Shown one piece after another: positions 1 through 7,761 of a DNA stretch of 64,000 bases. The notes beneath the pieces are model-generated. The model made no database searches. It saw nothing but the letters and a program-made list of their open reading frames with translations, and had not been told where the DNA came from. The DNA is from Streptomyces sp. Y2F8-2 (GTDB lineage Bacteria; Actinomycetota; Actinomycetes; Streptomycetales; Streptomycetaceae). The first letter of the stretch is position 1; each line of letters opens with the position of its first letter. Location of the stretch: positions 248,001 through 312,000 of the forward strand of contig NZ_BNGS01000008.1 of NCBI RefSeq assembly GCF_014905555.1, written 5' to 3'. The translations under genes were made by a program, and so were the position numbers.

Positions 1-279
1 TGGTCGTTCGCGTTCTCCGGCGTCACCATCGTGGCCGCGGTCGCCATGCTGTTCCTGACGCTCTTCCCGAACGTCATGCCGTCCACGCTGAACGCGGACT
101 GGAGTCTGACGGTGAGCAACGCCTCATCGAGCCCCTACACCCTGAAGATCATGACGTGGTGTGCCGGGATCGCCACGCCGATCGTCCTTCTCTATCAGGG
201 CTGGACCTACTGGGTGTTCCGCAAGCGCATCGGCACCCAGCACATCGCCGTCGACACGTCCACCGGTGCCGTGCACTGA
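1..279 (+). CDS. cydB: Cytochrome bd ubiquinol oxidase subunit II, C-terminal end (partial)
   Basis: Open from the first base of the window, so only the last 92 codons are present. The peptide has two hydrophobic segments (around FAFSGVTIVAAVAMLFLTLF and IMTWCAGIATPIVLLYQGWT), an intermembrane stretch with NADWSLTVSNASSSPYTL, and a short cytoplasmic tail ending in HIAVDTSTGAVH. The pair 'SNASSSPYTLK...' followed by a last helix ending YQGWTYWVFRKR is typical of the CydB C-terminus. CydB with CydA forms the high-affinity quinol oxidase in the membrane. The cydDC exporter needed for its assembly follows 61 bases after the stop, which supports the call. The upstream part lies outside the window. 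Confidence 0.9.
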   Translation, partial: WSFAFSGVTIVAAVAMLFLTLFPNVMPSTLNADWSLTVSNASSSPYTLKIMTWCAGIATPIVLLYQGWTYWVFRKRIGTQHIAVDTSTGAVH

Positions 280-296
280 ATCTGGCGGGGCGGGGT

Positions 297-310
297 GTTT
301 CACGTGAAAC
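297..310. promoter_or_regulatory. parS: parS site 1 (ParB-binding palindrome)
   Basis: Exact 14-bp palindrome GTTTCACGTGAAAC, extended to 16 bp as TGTTTCACGTGAAACA at 296-311. This is the ParB recognition sequence of Streptomyces and most bacteria. It lies between cydB and cydDC. ParB loads here and spreads to organise the origin region during sporulation-linked segregation (known for the family; binding at this site is inferred). Confidence 0.93.
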
Positions 311-333
311 ACCCCGCCCGGACCGAAGGGCAT

Positions 334-347
334 GTTTCACGTGAAAC
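334..347. promoter_or_regulatory. parS: parS site 2, overlapping the cydDC start
   Basis: Second exact GTTTCACGTGAAAC, 37 bp (about 3.5 helical turns) after the first. It covers the first codons of cydDC: the ATG at 332 and the in-frame GTG at 341 are both inside or touching the palindrome, so the N-terminal residues FHVK are encoded by parS itself. Confidence 0.93.
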
Positions 348-3300
348 CGATCGATCCACGACTGCTCCGCTACGCGCGGGCCACACGCTTCTTCCTCGGG
401 GCGGTCGTCGGCCTGGGTGCCATCGGCGCGGCTCTGGTCATCGCCCAGGCGATGCTGATTGCCGAGGTGGTGGTCGGCGCCTTCCAGCACCACCATGCGA
501 TCAGCGAACTCCGCACCTCTCTGTTGCTTCTGGCGGCCGTGGCGGTCGGACGTGCCCTGGTGTCCTGGCTCACCGAACTCTCCGCCCACCGTGCGAGCGC
601 GGCGGTGAAGTCGGAACTGCGGGCGAGGCTGCTGGAGCGAGCCGGGGCCCTCGGTCCCGGGTGGCTCAGCGGGCAGCAGACCGGTTCGCTGGTCGCTCTG
701 GCCACACGGGGAGTCGATGCCCTCGACGACTACTTCTCGCGCTACCTGCCGCAGTTGGGGCTCGCGGTGGTGGTGCCTGTGGCGGTGCTGGCGCGGATCG
801 TCACCGAGGACTGGGTGTCGGCGGCGATCATCGCCGGCACGCTGCCGCTGATCCCCCTCTTCATGATGTTGATCGGTTGGGCGACACAGTCCCAGATGGA
901 CCGTCAGTGGCGCTTGCTGTCGCGCCTGTCCGGCCACTTCCTCGACGTGGTCGCCGGACTGCCGACGCTCAAGGTGTTCGGCCGCGCCAAGGCCCAGGCC
1001 GAGTCGATCAAGCGGATCACCGGCGAGTACCGGCAGGCGACCATGCGGACGCTGCGCATCGCCTTCCTGTCGTCCTTCGCGCTGGAACTCCTGGCCACGA
1101 TCTCGGTCGCGCTCGTCGCAGTCGAGATCGGTATGCGGCTCGTCCACGGCGACATGGACCTGTACATCGGGCTGGTCATCCTGGTGCTCGCTCCGGAGGC
1201 GTATCTGCCGTTGCGGCAGGTGGGGACGCAGTATCACGCGGCGGCCGAGGGGCTTTCCGCGGCCGAGGAGATCTTCGCGGTGTTGGAGACGCCGGTACCG
1301 GCCTCCGGTGAGCGGCGCGTCCCGGACGGGCCGATCGTCTTCGAGGAGGTGACCGTCCGCTATCCCGGGCGGTCGTCCGCCGCGGTCTCCGACGTGTCGC
1401 TCACGGTCGCGCCCGGTGAAACGGTGGCTCTCGTCGGACCGAGCGGAGCGGGTAAGTCGACCCTGCTGAACGTCCTGCTCGGATTCGTGCCGCCCACCGA
1501 GGGGCGCGTACGGGTCGGGGGAGCCGATCTCGCCTCGGCCGATCTGGAGGAGTGGCGCTCACGGATCGCCTGGGTGCCGCAGCGGCCTCATCTGTACGCG
1601 GGCACGATCGCCGACAACGTACGGCTGGCGCGACCGGACGCGGACGACACAGCGGTACGGAGGGCGCTGGCCGACGCCGGGGCGCTTCCGTTCGTGGACG
1701 CGCTGCCCGAGGGGATCCGCACGGTGCTCGGCGAGGACGGTTCGGGCCTCTCTGCGGGGCAGCGGCAACGGCTCGCCCTGGCGCGGGCGTTCCTCGCGGA
1801 CCGACCGGTGCTGCTGCTGGACGAGCCGACGGCGTCCCTGGACGGAGCGACCGAGGCAGAGATCGTGGAAGCGGTGCGCCGTCTCGCCGTCGGCCGGACG
1901 GTCCTCCTGGTGGTGCACCGGCCGGCACTGCTGGGGCTGGCGGACCGGGTGGTGCGGCTGGAGGCGGAGCAGTACACCCCGTCGAGCCTTCTCGCGCGGA
2001 CCGGCTCCGAGCCGCTGCCGCGCCGGGAGTCGGCGGGCACGCCACCTGCCCAAGCCGAGCCGGCCCCCGTCCCGTCCCCGGCGAGGGGCGGTGGCGTGCT
2101 CGCCCGCGTCCGTGCCATGGCCGGCCCCCGTCGGGGGCGGCTCGCCCTCGCCCTGGTGCTCGGGAGTCTCGCGCTCGGCAGTGCGGTGGGGCTGATGGCC
2201 ACCTCCGGTTGGCTGATCTCGCGGGCCTCCCAGCAGCCACCGGTGCTGTATCTGATGGTGGCCGTGACGGCCACGCGGACGTTCGGGATCGGACGGGCCG
2301 TGTTCCGGTACGCGGAGCGGCTGGTGTCCCACGATGCCGTCCTGCGCATGCTGGCCGACACCCGCGTCGCCGTCTACCGTCGGCTCGAGCGGCTGGCTCC
2401 GGCGGGGCTGCGCGCGATCCGGCGGGGCGATCTGCTGTCCCGGCTGGTCGCCGATGTGGACGCGCTGCAGGACTACTGGCTGCGCTGGCTGCTGCCCGCG
2501 GGAGCCGCGTTCGTCGTGTCGGCCGGTTCCGTCTGCTTCACCGCCTGGCTGCTGCCCGAGGCCGGTGCCGTCCTCGCCGTCGGGCTGCTCACGGCCGCGG
2601 TGGGGGTGCCCCTGGTGACGGGGGCCGTGGCACGCCGGGCGGAACGGAGGCTGGCGCCCGCCCGGGGTGTACTGGCGACCCGGGTGGCCGATCTGCTGAC
2701 CGGAACGGCCGAGTTGACGGTCGCCGGTGCGCTGCCGGCGCGGACCGCTCAGACGCGGCAGGCCGACGCCGTGCTGACCCGCATCGCCTCCCGCGCCGCC
2801 ACCGCGACGGCGCTGGGTGACGGGCTCACCGCGCTGGTCACCGGGCTGACCGTCGCGGCCTCCGCCCTCGTGGGCGCACAGGGTGTCGCCGAGGGGCGGC
2901 TCGACGGGGTGGTCATGGCGGTCCTGGTGCTCACGCCCTTGGCCGCGTTCGAGGCGGTCCTGGGGCTGCCGCTCGCCGTGCAGCACCGCCAGCGGGTGCG
3001 CCGGAGCGCCGAGCGCGTCCACGAGGTGCTGGACGCTCCGGAGCCCGTACGCGAACCCGAGCAGCCGCAACCGGCTCCCTCTTCGCCCTTCCCGCTCGTT
3101 CTGAAGGGGCTCACCGCCCGGTACGACGGGCAGCGGCGGGACGCGCTCAGCGGCTTCGACCTCACCCTCGAACAGGGCCACCGGGTCGCCGTGGTCGGCG
3201 CCTCGGGCGCGGGCAAGACGACCCTGGCGCAGGTCCTGCTGCGGTTCCTGGACGCGGACGCCGGCTCGTACACGCTGGGCGGCACGGACGCCTACGCGCT

Positions 3301-3835
3301 CGACGGCGACGACGTACGGCGCCTGGTCGGACTCTGCGCGCAGGACGCCCACCTCTTCGACAGCTCGGTGCGGGAGAACCTGCTGCTCGCGCGGAAGGGC
3401 GCGAGCGAGGCGGAACTGCGGGACGCGCTCGCGCGGGCCCGGCTCCTCGACTGGGCGGAGGGGCTGCCCGACGGCCTGGACACCCTGATCGGCGAGTACG
3501 GCGCCCGGTTGTCCGGCGGTCAGCGGCAACGGCTGGCCCTGGCCCGGGCCCTGCTCGCCGACTTCCCCGTCCTGATCCTCGATGAGCCCGCGGAACATCT
3601 CGACCTGCCGACGGCGGACGCGCTCACCGCGGATCTGCTCGCCGCCACCGAGGGTCGTACCACCTTGCTGATCACCCACCGGCTGGCCGGACTTGAGGGG
3701 GTCGACGAGGTGATCGTCCTCGCGGAGGGCCGCGTGGTCCAGCGGGGTGGCCCTGGCGAGCTGGCGGCGGTGGAGGGGCCGTTGCGGGAGATGCTCGAGC
3801 GGGAGGCCCGGGGGGACCTGCTGGGAGCCGGATGA
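341..3835 (+). CDS. cydDC: Fused CydD-CydC ABC exporter (thiol reductant exporter for cytochrome bd assembly)
   Basis: About 1164 residues, equal to a CydD half (residues 1-560) joined to a CydC half (570-1164), the fusion usual in actinobacteria. Each half has a six-helix membrane domain and an ABC domain. Half one has Walker A GPSGAGKST near residue 366 and signature LSAGQRQR near 470; half two has Walker A GASGAGKTT near 953 and signature LSGGQRQR near 1056 followed by LILDEPAEHLD. A proline-rich linker (residues ~545-590) joins them. CydDC exports cysteine/glutathione-type thiols (mycothiol or cysteine here is inference) needed to assemble cytochrome bd. Start: ATG 332 has only one base between it and the GAAGGG at 325-330, whereas GTG 341 has a workable 10-base gap, so GTG 341 is preferred; both are in frame. 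It follows cydB directly, presumably in one operon. Confidence 0.93.
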   Translation: MKPIDPRLLRYARATRFFLGAVVGLGAIGAALVIAQAMLIAEVVVGAFQHHHAISELRTSLLLLAAVAVGRALVSWLTELSAHRASAAVKSELRARLLERAGALGPGWLSGQQTGSLVALATRGVDALDDYFSRYLPQLGLAVVVPVAVLARIVTEDWVSAAIIAGTLPLIPLFMMLIGWATQSQMDRQWRLLSRLSGHFLDVVAGLPTLKVFGRAKAQAESIKRITGEYRQATMRTLRIAFLSSFALELLATISVALVAVEIGMRLVHGDMDLYIGLVILVLAPEAYLPLRQVGTQYHAAAEGLSAAEEIFAVLETPVPASGERRVPDGPIVFEEVTVRYPGRSSAAVSDVSLTVAPGETVALVGPSGAGKSTLLNVLLGFVPPTEGRVRVGGADLASADLEEWRSRIAWVPQRPHLYAGTIADNVRLARPDADDTAVRRALADAGALPFVDALPEGIRTVLGEDGSGLSAGQRQRLALARAFLADRPVLLLDEPTASLDGATEAEIVEAVRRLAVGRTVLLVVHRPALLGLADRVVRLEAEQYTPSSLLARTGSEPLPRRESAGTPPAQAEPAPVPSPARGGGVLARVRAMAGPRRGRLALALVLGSLALGSAVGLMATSGWLISRASQQPPVLYLMVAVTATRTFGIGRAVFRYAERLVSHDAVLRMLADTRVAVYRRLERLAPAGLRAIRRGDLLSRLVADVDALQDYWLRWLLPAGAAFVVSAGSVCFTAWLLPEAGAVLAVGLLTAAVGVPLVTGAVARRAERRLAPARGVLATRVADLLTGTAELTVAGALPARTAQTRQADAVLTRIASRAATATALGDGLTALVTGLTVAASALVGAQGVAEGRLDGVVMAVLVLTPLAAFEAVLGLPLAVQHRQRVRRSAERVHEVLDAPEPVREPEQPQPAPSSPFPLVLKGLTARYDGQRRDALSGFDLTLEQGHRVAVVGASGAGKTTLAQVLLRFLDADAGSYTLGGTDAYALDGDDVRRLVGLCAQDAHLFDSSVRENLLLARKGASEAELRDALARARLLDWAEGLPDGLDTLIGEYGARLSGGQRQRLALARALLADFPVLILDEPAEHLDLPTADALTADLLAATEGRTTLLITHRLAGLEGVDEVIVLAEGRVVQRGGPGELAAVEGPLREMLEREARGDLLGAG

Positions 3836-3926
3836 GGGACGCCGCTGGGCCATCCGTGGCCGCCCGTTCCCCCAGCCGTAGGACGTCGACAGGACTGCGC
3901 CCGCGACACGGGTCACGATCGTTGAC

Positions 3927-4982
3927 ATGCATTCAACCTGTCGGCGAGCCTTGCTCGTTTCCGTTGCGATGTCCGCGTTCACGACGCTTCCGGCCTGGCC
4001 CGCTGTGGCCGGGGGCACGACGGTGGGCGACGGCGCCGATTCCTCCGCCGCCATCCGGCTGGCGCGGCTGTACGACGAAGCCGCCGTGGTGGAGCGGCAG
4101 TACGAGACCGGGCTCCGGGAAGCCGAGAAGCAGCGTGCCCGAGCGCGGCGTGACGAGAGACTCCTCATACGGGAACGTCGGGTGGGCGCGGCCCTCCGCA
4201 AGGATCCGGGCCTGGTCGCGCGCGCCCGGTACCACCAGAGCGTGACTCCCCCCAATGTGCCGCAGACGCTCCTCCCCGACATCACGCTGAAGTTGCTGAG
4301 AAGTCAGCACTCGCTCGCCGGAGCGGATGGCGCCGACGCGAACGCGGTCGTCGGTATCCACAGGGTGGAGGACCGTCTCGCCGCGGACCTGGCCGAGGCG
4401 TCGGCGCAGTCACGGCGGCTGCAGAAGCGGAAAGCCGAACTGGCGGACAGAAGGCGGACCGTTCAGGCGAAGCTGGAGGAGGCACGACGGGTCCTGCAGA
4501 GGCAGGCAGATGCGACCGCCGCCGCGGGATCGTGCCGGGGCGCCGTCCATCTGGGCCGGCCGCGGCAGAGGACCCGCCGCGCCTGGGAGGCGCCGGTGGA
4601 GTCGTACAGACTCTCCGCTCCGTTCGGCAGCGGAGGCGGCCACTGGGCGCACCGGCACACCGGCCAGGACTTCGCGGTCCCCATCGGGACACCGGTGCGG
4701 ACCGTCGGCGCCGGGAAGGTGGTGCGGGTGGCGTGCGGCGGCGCCTTCGGGATCGAGGTCGTCATCCAGCACCCGGACGGCTACTTCACCCAGTACGCCC
4801 ATCTCGCCGCCGTCACCGTCGACCAGGGAGAACCGGTGGCCACCGGCCAGTGGATCGCCCAGTCCGGCACGACGGGCAACTCGACCGGTCCGCACCTGCA
4901 CTTCGAGGTCCGGGTGACTCCGGAATGGGGGTCGGGCATCGATCCGGTGCCGTGGCTGACGGCACGGGGCGTACGAATCTGA
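3927..4982 (+). CDS. Secreted M23-family metallopeptidase (peptidoglycan endopeptidase)
   Basis: 351 residues. An N-terminal signal peptide (Arg pair, then LLVSVAMSAFTTLPAWPAVA) is followed by a charged, probably coiled-coil region (about 45-200, rich in E, R, K, Q) and a C-terminal LytM/peptidase M23 domain (about 220-345). Zinc-ligand motifs are visible: HRHTGQDF (H and D of the HxxxD type) and GPHLHFEVR (HxH). The family cleaves cross-bridge peptides in peptidoglycan outside the cell; the coiled coil may regulate or localise it. The ribosome binding site is weak. The gene is 91 bases downstream of cydDC on the same strand, without an obvious shared function. The substrate bond cannot be told from sequence. 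Confidence 0.88.
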   Translation: MHSTCRRALLVSVAMSAFTTLPAWPAVAGGTTVGDGADSSAAIRLARLYDEAAVVERQYETGLREAEKQRARARRDERLLIRERRVGAALRKDPGLVARARYHQSVTPPNVPQTLLPDITLKLLRSQHSLAGADGADANAVVGIHRVEDRLAADLAEASAQSRRLQKRKAELADRRRTVQAKLEEARRVLQRQADATAAAGSCRGAVHLGRPRQRTRRAWEAPVESYRLSAPFGSGGGHWAHRHTGQDFAVPIGTPVRTVGAGKVVRVACGGAFGIEVVIQHPDGYFTQYAHLAAVTVDQGEPVATGQWIAQSGTTGNSTGPHLHFEVRVTPEWGSGIDPVPWLTARGVRI

Positions 4983-5045
4983 GAGCCGTACGCGAGGGAA
5001 TCGCCGTCCGATGGACGTTCCTGGCGATCTACGACCGCCGCCGAC

Positions 5046-5915
5046 CTACGCCCGGTCCGCGAGGATCCGCTCGATCACCACGGCCACGCCGTCGTCGTTG
5101 TTGGCGACGGTCCGCCCCGACGCGGCGGCGATCACGTCCGGGTGGGCGTTGCCCATCGCGTAGGACTGTCCCGCCCAGGTGAGCATCTCCACGTCGTTCG
5201 GCATGTCGCCGAAGGCGACGACCTCCTCGTGGGAGATGCCGCGCTCGGCGCAGCACAGCGCGAGGGTGCTCGCCTTGGAGACGCCCGGGCCGCTGATCTC
5301 CAGCAGGGCACTGGGGCTGGACCGGGTGATGGTGGCGCGGTCGCCGACGGCGAGGCGGGCCAGGGTGAGGAAGGCGTCCGGGTCCAGATGCGGGTGGTAG
5401 GCGAGGATCTTGAGCACCGGCTCGCGGGCGCCGGGGGCGTCCGGGGCCAGCAGTTCCTCGGCGGGTGCGAGCAGGTCCGGGATCTCCATGTGCAGCTTCG
5501 GGTACGACGGCTCCTGATAGAAGCCGTACGTCTGCTCGACGGCGTACACCGTGCCGGGTGCGGCGTCCCGCAGCAGCCGTACGGCGTCGAGCGCGTTCTC
5601 CCGGGCCAGCTCGCGGACCTTGACGAAGCGGTGGGTGCCGGGGCCTCCGTGCAGGTCGACCACGGCCGCGCCGTTGCCGCAGATCGCCAGTCCGTGACCG
5701 TGGACGTGGTCGCTGACGACGTCCATCCAGCGGGCGGGCCGACCTGTGACGAAGAACACCTCGATGCCGGCCGCCTCGGCGGCGGCCAGCGCGGCGACGG
5801 TCCGCTCGGAGACCGACTTGTCGTCACGCAGCAGAGTGCCGTCGAGGTCGGTCGCGATCAGCCGGGGCGGGAGGGTGGAGGCCGGGGTCTCGGACTGTCG
5901 GGTCGCTGAGGTCAC
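5046..5915 (-). CDS. HAD-superfamily Cof-type phosphatase
   Basis: About 289 residues from the GTG at 5915 (VTSATRQSE); an upstream ATG at 5933 is possible. Motif I is LIATDLDGTLLRDD, motif II lies at VFFVTGRPARW, and motif III/IV is EEVVAFGDMPNDVEMLTWAG, the pattern of subclass IIB (Cof/YidA) enzymes that remove phosphate from sugar phosphates and flavin or pyridoxal phosphates. No transmembrane segment, so cytosolic. The C-terminal part, GQSYAMGNAHPDVIAAA ... NNDDGVAVVIERIL, is the usual end of the family. A second Cof-type paralogue lies next to serS (14071-14895) and shares the motif layout. Substrate unknown. Confidence 0.88.
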   Translation of the reverse strand: MTSATRQSETPASTLPPRLIATDLDGTLLRDDKSVSERTVAALAAAEAAGIEVFFVTGRPARWMDVVSDHVHGHGLAICGNGAAVVDLHGGPGTHRFVKVRELARENALDAVRLLRDAAPGTVYAVEQTYGFYQEPSYPKLHMEIPDLLAPAEELLAPDAPGAREPVLKILAYHPHLDPDAFLTLARLAVGDRATITRSSPSALLEISGPGVSKASTLALCCAERGISHEEVVAFGDMPNDVEMLTWAGQSYAMGNAHPDVIAAASGRTVANNDDGVAVVIERILADRA

Positions 5916-6010
5916 CGGCCCATTCTGGCGCATATGCCCGCACGGTCGTGCGAGACCTCGCACACCTGAGTGGTGACACTGCTCACCAGCGCCGTCACGT
6001 CGCGTCATGC

Positions 6011-6913
6011 TCAGCCCAGCTGCGCCGGGGCCTCCAGGGCGATCTGCTCGAAGACCTTTTCGTCCGCCGCGAAGTCGGAGTCGGGGATGGGCCAGTGGAC
6101 CACGATGTCGGTGAAGCCCAGCTCCGCGTGCCGGCCGGCGAAGTCGACGAACGCGTCCAGGGACTGAAGCGGACGGCCGCGGTCCGGGGTGAAGCCGGTG
6201 AGCAGGACCTTGTCGAGTTCCGCCACGTCACGGCCGACCGCGGCGCAGGCGTCGGCCAGCTTCTCGGTCTGCGCGCGCAGAGCCTGCAGCGACTCCTCCG
6301 GGGTGCCGGTCTCGTACAGCTTCGGGTCACCGGTCGTCACCCATGCCTGACCGTGGCGGGCGGCGAGCCTCAGGCCGCGCGGGCCGGTCGCGGCGACCGC
6401 GAAGGGCAGCCGGGGGCGCTGCACACAGCCCGGGATGTTGCGCGCCTCGTGCGCGGAGTAGTGCGTCCCCTGGTAAGTGACGGAGTCCTCGGTGAGCAGC
6501 CGGTCGAGCAGCGGGACGAACTCGCCGAACCGGTCGGCGCGCTCGCGCGGGGACCACGGCTCCTGGCCGAGCGCGGTGGCGTCGAAGCCGGTGCCGCCCG
6601 CGCCGATGCCCAGCGTGATCCGGCCGCCGGAGATGTCGTCCAGGGAGATCAGCTCCTTGGCGAGGGTGACCGGGTGCCGGAAGTTCGGCGAGGTCACCAG
6701 GGTGCCGAGGCGCAGCCGGTCGGTGACGGCGGCCGCAGCCGTCAGCGTCGGCACAGCTCCGAACCAGGGGCCGTCGCGAAAGGACCGCCACGACAGGTGG
6801 TCGTAGGTGAACGCGGTGTGGAACCCGAGCTGCTCCGCACGCTCCCAGGCGGAACGCCCGCCCTGGTGCCAGCGGACGTACGGCAGGATCACGGTGCTCA
6901 GACGCAGACTCAT
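6011..6913 (-). CDS. Luciferase-like, F420-dependent-type oxidoreductase
   Basis: 300 residues from the ATG at 6913 (MSLRLSTVILPYVRW). The TIM-barrel luciferase-like monooxygenase pattern is clear: AEQLGFHTAFTYDHLSW near the N-terminus, RLRLGTLVTSPNFRHPVTLAKELISLDDISGGR in the middle (written here only as key stretches LGTLVTSPNFRHP and DDISGGRITLGIGAG), and PFAVAATGPRGLRLAARHG. These are the positions that hold F420 or FMN in the family. In actinobacteria such proteins mostly use F420H2. A longer reading frame extends upstream to 7042 but overlaps kptA and lacks family-like sequence, so ATG 6913 is chosen. Substrate unknown. Confidence 0.85.
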   Translation of the reverse strand: MSLRLSTVILPYVRWHQGGRSAWERAEQLGFHTAFTYDHLSWRSFRDGPWFGAVPTLTAAAAVTDRLRLGTLVTSPNFRHPVTLAKELISLDDISGGRITLGIGAGGTGFDATALGQEPWSPRERADRFGEFVPLLDRLLTEDSVTYQGTHYSAHEARNIPGCVQRPRLPFAVAATGPRGLRLAARHGQAWVTTGDPKLYETGTPEESLQALRAQTEKLADACAAVGRDVAELDKVLLTGFTPDRGRPLQSLDAFVDFAGRHAELGFTDIVVHWPIPDSDFAADEKVFEQIALEAPAQLG

Positions 6914-6987
6914 GCCTCGAGCGTAAGGGAGCCGGGGAGTGGTCGAGCCGAGATTGATCGGAAAGGCCCGGGAATCGCAGCCACGGG

Positions 6988-7548
6988 TCAGTGTTTTTCT
7001 GGGAAACGCAGGTATTGCGGGGGTACGGCCTTGGTGAGCCATACCCCGTTCTCGCTGACGTGGAAGACATGGCCGTCGCGGTGCATCGCGCCGGCGTCCA
7101 CGGCCAGCACCACCGGTCGGCCGCGGCGGGCGCCGACGCGGGTGGCGGTCTCCCGGTCCGGGGAGAGGTGCACATCGTGCCGGCTCATGGGCCTCAGGCC
7201 CTCGGCACGGATCGCGTCCAGGTTGCGGTCCACGGTCCCGTGGTAGAGGTACGCGGGCGGGGTCGCCGGGGGCAGTCCCAGGTCGACGTCGACGCTGTGG
7301 CCCTGGCTGGCGCGGATGCGGGTGCCTTCGATCGCGAAGCGCTTCTTGTCGTTGGTGGCGACCACCCGGTCCAGTTCCTCGCGGGTGATCGGGAAGCCGT
7401 GGGCGGCCGCCGCGGCGAGCAGCGTGTCGATCTCCACCCAGCCGCCGTCCTCCAGCTTGATCCCGATGCGGTCCGGCTGGTGCCGCAGGTGCTTCGAGAG
7501 GTACTTCGACACCTTCACGGTACGTCTGTCGTCATTCCTTCCCGTCAT
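6988..7548 (-). CDS. kptA: RNA 2'-phosphotransferase, Tpt1/KptA family
   Basis: 186 residues, full length. N-terminal winged helix begins VSKYLSKHLRHQPD (the SK-LRH box), followed by GGWVEIDTLL; the C-terminal NAD-binding domain has RASQGHSVDVD, LYHGTV, RHDVHLSPD and FHVSENGVWLT. The conserved Arg-His-Arg-Arg type residues of the family are present. Tpt1 moves an internal 2'-phosphate from RNA to NAD+, giving ADP-ribose 1'',2''-cyclic phosphate. In fungi this finishes tRNA splicing; bacteria have the enzyme without that pathway and its role there is unclear. It is transcribed toward the luciferase-like gene, 74 bases away. A tRNA-like gene with an enlarged anticodon arm lies about 6 kb away (see findings). 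Confidence 0.92.
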   Translation of the reverse strand: MTGRNDDRRTVKVSKYLSKHLRHQPDRIGIKLEDGGWVEIDTLLAAAAAHGFPITREELDRVVATNDKKRFAIEGTRIRASQGHSVDVDLGLPPATPPAYLYHGTVDRNLDAIRAEGLRPMSRHDVHLSPDRETATRVGARRGRPVVLAVDAGAMHRDGHVFHVSENGVWLTKAVPPQYLRFPEKH

Positions 7549-7603
7549 CTTTCCAGACTGCTGGAGAGACGGGGATCACGCACTTGATTTCGTTCCCGAT
7601 GTT

Positions 7604-7657
7604 TGATCCACAACCAACACGGGTTTTCCACAAGGAAATTGCCGACTCTGTGGACAA
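7604..7657. promoter_or_regulatory. Group of DnaA boxes upstream of kptA
   Basis: Within 54 bp are TGATCCACA (7604-7612), TTTTCCACA (7624-7632) and, on the other strand, TTGTCCACA (7649-7657). The last is the preferred Streptomyces DnaA box; the other two are one-base variants. They lie in the 213-base gap between kptA and the hydrolase-SDR gene. A role in DnaA titration or in controlling the two genes is inference. Confidence 0.6.
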
Positions 7658-7761
7658 CTGCTCGGCTTCTTGGGGACGTTCGCCAAGTAGGTGGATCATC
7701 AGTCGACTTGCCCAACCGGCCTGTGAAGGACTGACGGTTCGCCAACTCCCTTTCCATCTGG

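Noticed and set aside
1559..4285. Long minus-strand reading frame opposite cydDC (908 codons)
   Set aside because: Antisense shadow of a clear ABC exporter; low-complexity, no family motifs. High-GC DNA makes such frames.
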